A program made the translations under genes and the position numbers. Below, piece by piece: positions 25,884 to 33,586 of a stretch of DNA of 64,000 nucleotides; position 1 is the stretch's first letter; every line of letters starts with the position of its first letter. Under the pieces are notes generated by a model. The model was not told the DNA's origin. It searched no databases and was given only the letters and a program-made list of their open reading frames with translations. Source of the stretch: Serinicoccus chungangensis (GTDB taxonomy: Bacteria; Actinomycetota; Actinomycetes; Actinomycetales; Dermatophilaceae); NCBI RefSeq assembly GCF_006337125.1, contig NZ_CP040887.1:992001-1056000 (forward strand), in the 5' to 3' direction.

Positions 25884-27076
25884 CGGTAGTCCCGCAGCCG
25901 CTGGGTCACACCGGTCCAGGCGAGCCCGGCCGCCACGACGCCCAGGAGCAGCGCCCCGGCCGCGGTGAGGGCCGCCGGGGCCCCGACACCGGGCTCGACC
26001 CGGTCCAGGTCGTCCGTCACGCGGGCGGCCAGGGCGTCCTCCACCTGGGCGTAGGCACCGGTGGTCTCCTGCGGGTCGTCGCCGGCGGCGACCTCGGACC
26101 ACGCCTGCTCCAGGGCGGGGTCGCCGACCCGGTCCAGCGCCTGGGTCGCCTGGGTCACCTGCTCCTGCGCGTCCACGTCGACGCCGGCGGCCGCGGCGAG
26201 CTGCGCGGTCCGCGCCTGGTAGACCTCCTGCAGGGCCGTGGTGGAGGCGCGGGTGTCCTGGACGTACTGGTCGTAGTCCAGCGGGAGGGCGCCGGGGTTC
26301 ACCGAGAGCCACGTGAGGCCGGCGGTGACGAGGGCCGCGCCGGTGAGAGGGACGTTGACGATGCGGCGGGTGCGCAGCGCCAGCCACACCATGATCCCCA
26401 CCAGCACGGCCACGCCCAGGGTGCCGACGACCGTGGTCAGCATCGAGCGCGACCCGGTGAGCAGGTCGTCGGCGCGGGCATCCGCGACCTCGGCGACCTG
26501 GTCGGTCGCGGACGCCGCCGCGGCGGAGGCGGCGGCATACGTCTCGGTCGACTCCTGGGCCACCGCACGCTCGACCCCCGTGACGAAGGTGCTCCAGTCG
26601 CCGGCGGCGCCGCCCGCGTCGTCGCCCGTGCGGCTCAGATCGGTGGCGGCCGCCCGCAGCACCTCGTCGTAGGTCTCCAGCCCCTGCTCGCCCGCGGCGG
26701 CCGGGTCGGTGACCCGCTGGGCCGCCAGCAGGTCGGCGCGGGGGATGTCGACCCGGGCCTGCTCCGCAGCCGCCCACTGGTCGGCGACGACGTTGGGCGT
26801 GGCGTTGAGCCCGTCCGTCGAGAAGGTCCCGGTGGCGACCACCCCGGTGAGCAGCGCGGCGGCGGCCGCCCCGGCCCGCGCCAGCCGCAGGAGCCGGGGG
26901 GTGCTGGAGGTCTCGTCCCGCCGTCGCTGCTGCCGCGCGGACAGGGCGCGGCCGACGGGCTGGCCGGTCGCGGGCTGCGTCTGCGAGGCGTCCGGGGCGG
27001 TGCCCGGGGTCGGGGCCGTCGACGCGGTCGGGGCGGGACGGGCGGACGCCGACGACGCTCCCTGCGGGGTGCTCAC
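25880..27076 (-). CDS. Four-helix membrane protein, second GlnX-like sensor
   Basis: This 398-aa protein has a disordered Ala/Pro/Thr N-terminus (1-60) and helices near 62-84, 212-232, 240-258 and 367-391, with extracellular helical regions at about 85-205 and 259-365. It shares its layout with the gene at 24423 but lacks the coiled coil. No GlnH-like binding lipoprotein is encoded in this operon, unlike the mycobacterial pknG locus, so the extracellular domains may bind ligand directly. GTG 27076 overlaps the AAA ATPase stop by 4 nt. No named family is certain. Confidence 0.7.
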   Translation of the reverse strand: MSTPQGASSASARPAPTASTAPTPGTAPDASQTQPATGQPVGRALSARQQRRRDETSSTPRLLRLARAGAAAAALLTGVVATGTFSTDGLNATPNVVADQWAAAEQARVDIPRADLLAAQRVTDPAAAGEQGLETYDEVLRAAATDLSRTGDDAGGAAGDWSTFVTGVERAVAQESTETYAAASAAAASATDQVAEVADARADDLLTGSRSMLTTVVGTLGVAVLVGIMVWLALRTRRIVNVPLTGAALVTAGLTWLSVNPGALPLDYDQYVQDTRASTTALQEVYQARTAQLAAAAGVDVDAQEQVTQATQALDRVGDPALEQAWSEVAAGDDPQETTGAYAQVEDALAARVTDDLDRVEPGVGAPAALTAAGALLLGVVAAGLAWTGVTQRLRDYR

Positions 27077-28764
27077 GCCCGGCCCTGCCCGTCGTCGGTC
27101 GTCGGCAGCGGGCTGTCGTGGTGGGCGTCGACGTCCTCCTGCTCGCCGTCGGGGGCCACCGGATCTGGCGCCCCCTCGCCCGTCCCGTCCGCCGCGACGG
27201 ACAGGTCGACGGCGTCGCGGTCCTCGAAGTCCTCCTGCTGCAGGGTGCGCAGCTCCTCCACCGACGCACCCTCCTCGTCGCGCAGCCGCCAGGCGTGCCG
27301 CCCGATGGCCGCCTCCAGCAGGTTGCGCGCGAACCGGCCGTTGCCGAAGCTCGGCCCCCTCGGCGTGGCCGCCAGGATCTCGGTGAACCGGGTGAGGGCC
27401 GGCCCGCTCAGGTCGTAGTCCATCTGCGCGGCGAGGTGCTGCAGGATGGCGGCGAGCTCGTCGTCGGTGTAGTCGGCGAAGTCGATGATGGTGCGGAAGC
27501 GGCTCTCCAGGCCCGGGTTGGTCGCGATGAAGTCGGCCATCGGGTCGGGGTAGCCCGCGACGATGACCACCAGGTCGTCGCGGTGGTCCTCCATCTCCTT
27601 GACGAGGGTGTCGATGGCCTCCTTGCCGTACTGGTCCCCGCCCAGGCTGTAGGCCTCGTCGATGAAGATGACGCCGCCGTGGGCGCTGCCCACCACCTCG
27701 GCGGTCTTGGCAGCGGTCTGGCCCAGGTAGCCCGCCACCAGCTCGCTGCGGTCGACCTCGACGAGCTGCCCCTTGCTCAGCAGGCCGAGCGCGCGGTAGA
27801 TGCCGCCGACCAGCCGGGCCACGGTGGTCTTCCCGGTCCCCGGGTTGCCCACGAAGACCAGGTGCCGGGTGAGCGTGGCGACCTTGAGGCCTGCCTCCTG
27901 CCGTCGCGCGTCCATCTTGAGCACCGCGACCTGCCGGTGGATCTCGGCCTTGACCCGCTCCAGCCCGATGAGCTCGTCCAGCTCGGCGAGCAGCTCCTCC
28001 ACCGAGCGCTCCGGCTCGGCCTCGGCCTCCGGCTCCTCCGGCTGCCCCTCGGTCCCGGCGTGCTCCGGCTCGCCCGCCGGCGGCGCAGCCGGCGGGGGCG
28101 GGCCCACCGACGGCGGGCCCACGTCCTGCCCGGCGCCCCCGCCCGGCGTCACCGCCGGCTGGTCCGGGCCGTGCCCCGGCGTCGATCGTGGCTGCCCCAG
28201 GAGCTCGCCCAGCCGCGCGGACTGCTCCTGCGCGCGCCGCAGCAGCTCGCTGGACCACGTCTGGAGCTGGCCCGCGTCGAGGGGCGCACCCCCGGCACCC
28301 GACGGGACCGCTCCGCCGGAGGGCGGGGTGAGCCCCTCCGTCGCCGTCCCCGCCCCGTGGGCCGGCGCCACGCCGGCGGCCGCCAGCTGGGTGCGTCCCA
28401 CCGAGGTCGCCTTGCCGACGCTGAGCTGACCTGCTCCCGGCAGGGCGCAGGCCGCCGTCGCGACGTCCGCGAGCGCCTGCGCGTAGCCCGCGGCGCGCGG
28501 GCTGCGCTCCGCGACGAGCGTCGAGAGCAGCGGGGTGGGGATGGAGGCATACCTGCGGCCCCGGGGGACCGCGCCGAAGAAGTCGCTCGCCGGTTGCTCG
28601 AACGCCCCCGCCCACAGCGTGTGCGCACTGCTCGGCCCGGGCTGCTCCAGCACCGCGGCGGCGATGACCTGCCCCTCCGCTCGTGCCGCGCGCTCGTCCA
28701 GGCCCGCCTCCCTGCCGACGCGGGCGAGCACCTCGACCGCGTCACGCACCGTGCCCGTGCTCAT
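27073..28764 (-). CDS. CbxX/CfqX-type AAA ATPase
   Basis: This 563-aa protein has an N-terminal helical region (1-150), a Pro/Gly/Glu linker (about 195-255), then an AAA domain: Walker A GNPGTGKTT, Walker B GVIFIDEAY, GLESRFRTIIDF near the second region of homology, and a C-terminal lid with a GNGRFARNLLEAAI pattern. The CbxX class includes EccA of type VII secretion and Rubisco activase CbbX, which remodel protein complexes with ATP. No type VII substrate or EccC is nearby, so the client is more likely a member of this operon (inference). ATG 28764 has GGGAGGGG upstream and overlaps the previous stop by 4 nt. Confidence 0.85.
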   Translation of the reverse strand: MSTGTVRDAVEVLARVGREAGLDERAARAEGQVIAAAVLEQPGPSSAHTLWAGAFEQPASDFFGAVPRGRRYASIPTPLLSTLVAERSPRAAGYAQALADVATAACALPGAGQLSVGKATSVGRTQLAAAGVAPAHGAGTATEGLTPPSGGAVPSGAGGAPLDAGQLQTWSSELLRRAQEQSARLGELLGQPRSTPGHGPDQPAVTPGGGAGQDVGPPSVGPPPPAAPPAGEPEHAGTEGQPEEPEAEAEPERSVEELLAELDELIGLERVKAEIHRQVAVLKMDARRQEAGLKVATLTRHLVFVGNPGTGKTTVARLVGGIYRALGLLSKGQLVEVDRSELVAGYLGQTAAKTAEVVGSAHGGVIFIDEAYSLGGDQYGKEAIDTLVKEMEDHRDDLVVIVAGYPDPMADFIATNPGLESRFRTIIDFADYTDDELAAILQHLAAQMDYDLSGPALTRFTEILAATPRGPSFGNGRFARNLLEAAIGRHAWRLRDEEGASVEELRTLQQEDFEDRDAVDLSVAADGTGEGAPDPVAPDGEQEDVDAHHDSPLPTTDDGQGRA

Positions 28765-29384
28765 CGTGCCCCTCCCTGCGGTGGCGCCAGCGGGCTCACC
28801 CCGTCCGACCCGTCGTCCGTGCTCCCCGGTCCGCCGGCCGACCCGCCGGGCGCGGGCACCGGGACGTGCTCCTCCTGGGTGATGCGCAACGAGCCGCCGG
28901 CGCCGGAAGAGCCGAACTTCTCGGCGATGAACCGCCCCTGGGCGACGAGCTCCTGGGCGTCCTGGCGGTAGACCGCGTCGAAGACCCGGTCCATCGTCAG
29001 CCCGAGCAGGTCGAGCTGGTCCACGAGCACCATGAGCGAGGTCTTGGCGCCGTCGACCGGGCGGGTGTCGGCATACCGGCGGGGGAGGCGCTGGTAGGCC
29101 CCGACGGCCTCCGGGAGGTAGTCGGTCGCGGTGGCGACGACGGTGTAGCCCAGGTCGCTGCCGCTGAGCTTCTCCAGCCGCGGGAGGGTGTCGCGCACGG
29201 TGTCGATGACGCGCGCACCCCGGGCGACGACGACCGAGGGGAGCGCGCTGGAGCCCAGCAGCTCCTCGGTCGAGCGGAGCGCCTCGTGCACGTCCCGGGC
29301 GGTCGGGGGAGCGGGCAGCTCCAGCCGGCCGTCGTCGGGCGCCGGGCGCCCCAGCATCCGGTCCAGGAGGTCGGAGAAGCCCAC
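28761..29384 (-). CDS. XpaC-like helical protein, partner of TelA
   Basis: This 207-aa protein has a central region (about 60-165) whose pattern (RVIDTVRDTLPRLEKL, then YLPEAVGAYQRLP, then a FDAVYRQDAQELVAQ helix) resembles the C-terminal half of XpaC-family proteins, which are encoded next to TelA in many bacteria. The usual N-terminal membrane part is missing, and the last 40 residues are disordered. I chose GTG 29384, one base after the TelA stop. There is no independent ribosome site, so translation is probably coupled. The family call is from pattern memory and needs a profile search. Confidence 0.6.
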   Translation of the reverse strand: MGFSDLLDRMLGRPAPDDGRLELPAPPTARDVHEALRSTEELLGSSALPSVVVARGARVIDTVRDTLPRLEKLSGSDLGYTVVATATDYLPEAVGAYQRLPRRYADTRPVDGAKTSLMVLVDQLDLLGLTMDRVFDAVYRQDAQELVAQGRFIAEKFGSSGAGGSLRITQEEHVPVPAPGGSAGGPGSTDDGSDGVSPLAPPQGGAR

Positions 29385-29385
29385 C

Positions 29386-30639
29386 TCAGCGCGGTCCCGA
29401 CGACAGCGTCCCGCCCGGCCGGCCGCCGTCCAGGTCCAGCTGCCCACCGGCCAGCCGGCCGTCGGTCCGGCGCGCCCGGTCGAGGTAGGTGCGGGACTTC
29501 TCGACCTCCCCCTCGAGCACCCCGATGGTCTGGGACATGCCGTCCAGGGCCTGGACCCGGAACTCGTCGATCGCGTCCATGGTGGCGTAGATGTTGGTGA
29601 ACGCCGCCTGCAGCTGCTCCAGCCCCAGCGTGGAGGAGGCCGCCTGCTCCTGGATGGCCACCGAGTTGTCCCGCAGCAGCTCGCTGGTGCTCTGGATCAT
29701 CTGCGAGGTGGTCTGGTTGAGCGCCGTGATCTGGTCGAGCACGAGCCTCTGGTTGTTGAGCGCCTGCGCCACCAGGACCGCCGTGCGCAGCGCCGACACC
29801 GTGGTGGTCGAGGCCCGGTCGACGCCCTTGATGAGCTCGATGTTGTTCTTCATGACGATGTCGATGGCCAGGTAGTTCTGGATCGACACCGCGAGCTGGG
29901 TGAGCAGGTCCTGGTGCTTCTGCCGGACGTAGAAGAGCACGTCCTCCCGCATCGCCTTGGCGCGGTCCGGGTCGCTGGTGTCGAGCTCGGCGATGGTCGC
30001 CGCGACCTTGGCGTCCAGCTGCTCGGCGATGTAGACGTACTGGTTGAGCCGGCCCATCGACTCCCACAGCTGCTGCTTCTCCAGGTTGAGCGCCGCGTTG
30101 TCCTTGGCCAGCTCGTCCTGGCCGCTGCGCAGGGCGTGCAGGATCGCGTCGAGGTGCTTCTCGGCCGACTCGTACTTCTGGAAGTACGTGGTCAGGCGGT
30201 CCGAGAAGGGGAGCCGCTCGAACCACTTCCTCACCCCGGTCGCCTGCGCCGGGTCGAGGTCCTCGACGGTGTGCCGCAGCTCGGTGAGGGTCTGCGCCAC
30301 CTTGGACTCCTTGGACACACCCCCCTGCTGGATGGCCCGGACGGGGGACTTGAGCAGGCGGTTGGAGGTCTCGGCCGCGGCCCGGATGTCGGCGTCGCCC
30401 ATGGTCCGCACGTCGGCGGCACGCTGCGCGAACTCCGGCGACCGGGTCTCGGTCCCGGTCAGGCCCGCGAGGTATGCCTCCACCTTGGCGTCGAGGGCCG
30501 GCATGGCCTCCGGGTCGACCTGGGGCGCCATGCGCGGGGCCGCCGTCTGGGCGACCGGCTCGGACGGGGAGGGGGCGGTGAGCACCAGGGGGTCCGCCTG
30601 GGGCTCCGGCGCGGCGAGCGGCTGCGGCTGGTCGGTCAT
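29386..30639 (-). CDS. telA: TelA-family protein (toxic anion resistance)
   Basis: This 417-aa soluble, mainly helical protein has strong TelA-family patterns: FERLPFSDRLTTYFQKYESA, KDNAALNLEKQQLWESM, and NNIELIKGVDRASTTTVSAL. TelA/KlaA proteins are tied to tellurite and other toxic-anion resistance and to envelope stress; the mechanism is not settled. It opens the ten-gene overlapping block. ATG 30639 has GAGGAGAG about 6 nt upstream. The 120 bp before it must hold the operon promoter, and I see no obvious -10. The residue range 1-40 is disordered. It is probably the entry gene of a stress-signalling operon with kinase, phosphatase, vWA and FHA proteins. Confidence 0.9.
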   Translation of the reverse strand: MTDQPQPLAAPEPQADPLVLTAPSPSEPVAQTAAPRMAPQVDPEAMPALDAKVEAYLAGLTGTETRSPEFAQRAADVRTMGDADIRAAAETSNRLLKSPVRAIQQGGVSKESKVAQTLTELRHTVEDLDPAQATGVRKWFERLPFSDRLTTYFQKYESAEKHLDAILHALRSGQDELAKDNAALNLEKQQLWESMGRLNQYVYIAEQLDAKVAATIAELDTSDPDRAKAMREDVLFYVRQKHQDLLTQLAVSIQNYLAIDIVMKNNIELIKGVDRASTTTVSALRTAVLVAQALNNQRLVLDQITALNQTTSQMIQSTSELLRDNSVAIQEQAASSTLGLEQLQAAFTNIYATMDAIDEFRVQALDGMSQTIGVLEGEVEKSRTYLDRARRTDGRLAGGQLDLDGGRPGGTLSSGPR

Positions 30640-30759
30640 CGTCTCTCCTCGAGGTGCCTGGTGCGGGGGCGCCCGCCCCCGCCGGGTCACGCGGACGCGC
30701 TCCCTGCGACGTGCCCATTGTGACCCGGGTTCCACCTTTTCACACGGGGGCCACCCCCC

Positions 30760-31059
30760 TCAGGTGCGGATCGTCAGCCCTACTGTCACCGTGTCGCCGA
30801 GCTCGATGCCCTCGGCGCGTCGGACGGCGTCCTTGAGCGGCACCCAGAAGGCCCCCCGCCGGGGCCACAGCGAGGTCGTGAAGTCGGTCCCGCCCACCCG
30901 GCCGCGGACCGGCACCATCCCCCACCCGTAGGTGACCTCGCGCATCACCTCGGTGAGCCACTCGCTCTCCTCCGGCGGGGTGACGAGGAAGTGGAAGGGG
31001 GCCGGCTCACGCCACTCGACCACCGCGCCGGTGAACTCCAGGTCCGGGGCCTCGCTCAT
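30760..31059 (-). CDS. DUF1905-family small protein
   Basis: This 99-aa protein is one compact beta-barrel-like domain with the DUF1905 pattern: FTGAVVEWREPAPFHFLVTP, then RVGGTDFTTSLWPRRGAFWV and VPLKDAVRRAEGIELGD. The family has no established biochemical role and is often fused to YdeI-like domains. ATG 31059 has no Shine-Dalgarno; TAGCGT at -12 to -7 suggests a leaderless transcript. It is divergent from the sulfur operon and lies upstream of telA on the same strand, separated by 120 bp. Confidence 0.82.
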   Translation of the reverse strand: MSEAPDLEFTGAVVEWREPAPFHFLVTPPEESEWLTEVMREVTYGWGMVPVRGRVGGTDFTTSLWPRRGAFWVPLKDAVRRAEGIELGDTVTVGLTIRT

Positions 31060-31065
31060 GCCGTC

Positions 31066-31071
31066 ACGCTA
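31066..31071 (-). promoter_or_regulatory. Candidate -10 element for leaderless DUF1905 transcript
   Basis: TAGCGT on the minus strand ends 6 nt before ATG 31059. It is identical in sequence and spacing to the element before the APC permease at 9704. Confidence 0.5.
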
Positions 31072-31127
31072 GTGCGCCCGGCGGACGGCGGGTGTCCGCG
31101 ACGGTGGAGACCCGCGGTCCACACGAC

Positions 31128-31146
31128 ATACGACACGGCGTAGTAT
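31128..31146. promoter_or_regulatory. Imperfect palindrome overlapping the sulfur-operon promoter (candidate operator)
   Basis: ATACGACAC at 31128-31136 and GCGTAGTAT at 31138-31146 are inverted repeats matching at 7 of 9 positions. The right arm contains the candidate -10 TAGTAT (31141-31146), which ends 6 nt before ATG 31153. A repressor bound here would block the promoter. ATAC...GTAT operators are used by CsoR/CstR- and ArsR-type sulfur or metal sensors; which protein binds is unknown, as no regulator gene is adjacent. Confidence 0.5.
31141..31146 (+). promoter_or_regulatory. Candidate -10 element (leaderless) of the sulfur operon
   Basis: TAGTAT ends 6 nt before ATG 31153, with no Shine-Dalgarno in between. 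It is embedded in the imperfect palindrome 31128-31146. Confidence 0.55.
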
Positions 31147-31152
31147 TGGGTC

Positions 31153-32390
31153 ATGAACAGGCTCCTGATCCTGGGGGCGGGCACCGCGGGCACCATGGCC
31201 GCCAACCACCTCGCCAAGGCCCTCGACCACGACTGGTCGATCACCGTGGTCGACCGTGACGTCGACCACCACTACCAGCCCGGCTACCTCTTCGTGCCGT
31301 TCTGGATGGACCCGGACCGGTCGTCAAGGACCGCCGCGACTTCCTGCCCGGTCGGGCGACCTTCCGCGAGGAGGCCGTCCGGCTGGTGCATCCGGAGCGG
31401 CGGCAGGTGGAGCTCGCGGGCGGCGACCTGCTCGACTACGACTGGCTGGTCATCGCCAGCGGCACCGTGCCCCGCCCCGACCTGGTGCCCGGGATGGCCG
31501 ACGGGGCGCTGTGGCGCGACGCGGTGCACGAGTTCTACACCCACGAGGGCGCCACCGCGCTGAGGGACGCGCTCGCCGGCTTCGACTCCGGTCGGCTGCT
31601 CGTCCACGTGAGCGAGATGCCCATCAAGTGCCCGGTCGCGCCGCTGGAGTTCGCGTTCCTGGCCGAGGACCACTACCGCCGGCGCCGGATCCGGCACCAG
31701 GTGGACATCACCTACGTCACCCCGTTGGACGTCGCCTTCACCAAGCCGGTCGCCTCCGCCGAGCTCGGTGGCCTGCTCGAGGACCGCAGCATCCGCCTCG
31801 CCGCCGACTTCGCCGTCGAGCGGATCGACAACGAGCGTCGACGGCTGGTCGCCTACGACGGCCGGGAGCTGCCCTTCGACCTGCTCGTGACGGTGCCGCC
31901 GCACACCGGCCAGCAGTTCGTCGTCGACTCGGGGCTCGGCGACGACGCCGGGTTCGTCCCGGTGGACCGGCACACGCTGCGCAGCCTGGAGCACGAGCGG
32001 ATCTTCGTCCTCGGCGACGCGAGCGACATACCGACCTCCAAGGCGGGGTCGGTGGCGCACTTCGCCACCGAGCTGTTCGTCGACAACTTCCTGGCCGCCG
32101 TCGCGGGTCGGCCGCTGCCGAACTCCTTCGACGGGCACGCCAACTGCTTCGTCGAGTCCGGCCGTGGGCAGGCGCTGCTGCTCGACTTCAACTACGACAC
32201 CCAACCCCTCAAGGGCGCCTTCCCGGTGCCCGTCGCCGGACCGATGCGGCTGCTCACCCCCTCGCGCGCCAACCACCTCGGCAAGCTCGCCTTCGAGCAG
32301 CTCTACTGGAAGGTGCTGCTGCCCGGCCACCGGCTCCCCGTCTCCGCCCACCTGTCGATGGCCGGCAAGAAGCCGCCGAAGGAGCACTGA
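31153..32390 (+). pseudogene. SQR-like FAD/NAD-dependent oxidoreductase, interrupted by a -1 frameshift
   Basis: The N-terminal part reads LLILGAGTAGTMAANHLAK (FAD-binding glycine motif) to YQPGYLFVPFWMDPDR. The frame is then lost at about 31317-31320, and the rest continues in another frame from VVKDRRDFLPGRATF to the stop at 32390. One missing base, probably a G in ACCGGTCG, would restore a 412-aa protein. The family includes sulfide:quinone oxidoreductases and related flavoproteins; the later NAD/FAD signatures (VIASGT, IFVLGDASD) and Cys residues are intact. It starts the operon with dsrC-like and dsrE-like genes. It may be a sequencing error or a genuine mutation. The ATG lacks a ribosome site and is probably leaderless. 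Confidence 0.78.
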
Positions 32391-32395
32391 CCCCG

Positions 32396-32710
32396 ATGCC
32401 CACCAACACCCTGCACGGACGCTCCTTCGCCGTCGACGAGGAAGGCTTCCTCACCGACCGCGACCAGTGGAGCGAGGAGCTCGCGACCGAGCTCGCCGCC
32501 CTCATCGGGATCGAGCTCGACGAGGAGCACCTGGCCCCGCTGCGCTTCATGCGCGAGGACGCCGCCCGGACCGGCGTCACGCCCACCCTCCGGCGGATGC
32601 AGACCGTCGGGGGCTTCGACATCAAGGCCCTCTTTGGGCTCTTCCCCGGCAAGCCGGCCAAGAAGATGGCGTGGCTGGCCGGTCTCCGCAAACCCGTCGG
32701 CTGCGTCTAG
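32396..32710 (+). CDS. DsrC/TusE-family sulfur carrier protein
   Basis: This 104-aa protein begins with TLHGRSFAVDEEGFLTD and ends with the swinging C-terminal arm GLRKPVGCV, whose penultimate Cys carries persulfide in DsrC and TusE proteins. The second conserved Cys of true DsrC, about ten residues earlier, is absent, which makes it closer to TusE or DsrC-like single-Cys carriers. It passes sulfane sulfur between proteins in the cytoplasm. It lies 5 bp after the flavoprotein gene and 12 bp before the dsrE-like gene, so the three form one operon. AAGGAG is about 12 nt before ATG 32396. Confidence 0.85.
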   Translation: MPTNTLHGRSFAVDEEGFLTDRDQWSEELATELAALIGIELDEEHLAPLRFMREDAARTGVTPTLRRMQTVGGFDIKALFGLFPGKPAKKMAWLAGLRKPVGCV

Positions 32711-32722
32711 AGAGGCGATCCC

Positions 32723-33352
32723 GTGACCACGACCACCAGCACCTTGCCGGAGGGCTTCATCCTCCCCGACTTCGGCGACGCGCCCCGGACGACCCGGACG
32801 GTGCAGACCGGCGAGGCCACCGCGGTGACCACGACGACGAGCTACGACGGCCCGCGCAAGATGGCCTTCATCTGCTCCAAGGGCAACCTCGACATGGCCT
32901 ACCCCGCGCTCATCATGGGCAACGCCGCCCTGGGCGAGGGGGTCGAGGTCCACCTCTTCTTCACCTTCTGGGGCCTGGACATCATCAACACGAAGACCAA
33001 CGACAAGCTGCGCTTCACCCTGGCCGGCAACACCGCCATGCACCTCGACGACCTCGGCCGGGTCCGGCCGGGCCTGGAGCACGCGTCCGTGCCGCAGGCG
33101 CTCGGCAACCTGCCCGGGATGACCGGCATGGCCACCCGCATGCTCAAGCGGCAGATGGCCGAGCAGGACATCCCGACGGTGCCGGAGTTCCTCGACCTCC
33201 TGCAGGCATCCGGCGCCCACCTGTACGCCTGCCGGCTCAGCTTCGACATGGCCAAGATGCTCGAGGCCGACCTGCACCCCGGTGTCGAGGGGGTCATCAG
33301 CGCCGGCGACTTCATCGAGATCGCCCAGGGCGCCCAGATCGTCTTCGTCTGA
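32723..33352 (+). CDS. DsrE/DsrF/DrsH-like sulfur transferase (DsrE2 type)
   Basis: This 209-aa protein has the DsrE2 pattern: MAFICSKGNLDMAYPALIM with the catalytic Cys near residue 51, GVEVHLFFTFWGLDII, and a second Cys in LYACRLSFDMAK. Such proteins trap and hand on persulfide sulfur. The N-terminal 40 residues are polar, and no clear membrane helices are visible except the moderately hydrophobic FFTFWGLDII stretch. GTG 32723 has AGAGAGGCGA upstream. It completes the operon of flavoprotein, DsrC-like carrier and DsrE. No dissimilatory sulfite reductase is visible in this window. Confidence 0.85.
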   Translation: MTTTTSTLPEGFILPDFGDAPRTTRTVQTGEATAVTTTTSYDGPRKMAFICSKGNLDMAYPALIMGNAALGEGVEVHLFFTFWGLDIINTKTNDKLRFTLAGNTAMHLDDLGRVRPGLEHASVPQALGNLPGMTGMATRMLKRQMAEQDIPTVPEFLDLLQASGAHLYACRLSFDMAKMLEADLHPGVEGVISAGDFIEIAQGAQIVFV

Positions 33353-33451
33353 GCCTGTCCGGCTGGTCAGGAGGGTGGGATGCGGTCTGTCCACCCGGCC
33401 GCGTCAGCACACCCGCCCCAGAAGCCACAGGCTCACCACCGTGCGGGGAAG

Positions 33452-33489
33452 TTGCCGTATGCGGGGGTTATATCCCCGGCAAATGGCAA
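33452..33489. repeat. Hairpin-forming inverted repeat in an AT-rich patch
   Basis: TTGCCGTATGCGGGG (33452-33466) pairs with CCCCGGCAAATGGCAA (33474-33489) around a 7-nt loop, with one mismatch, one wobble and one bulge. It lies in the 234-bp gap between the convergent dsrE-like and aminotransferase genes. It could terminate both transcripts. The AT-rich loop and flank (33468-33493) stand out from the surrounding sequence. The rest of the gap holds nothing else I recognise. Confidence 0.5.
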
Positions 33490-33586
33490 TATCTCTGCAC
33501 CGCGATGCCAGTGACACCGAAGTGACCCGTGGTGCTGCCCCGAGCCCGCGCTCCGCTGCGGCCGTGGACGGCGTCGGCCCGGCGGG

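Noticed and set aside
27073..28764. The CbxX-type ATPase as EccA of a type VII secretion system
   Set aside because: No EccB, EccC, EccD, EsxA/B or mycosin genes are nearby; its context is the TelA/PknG operon.
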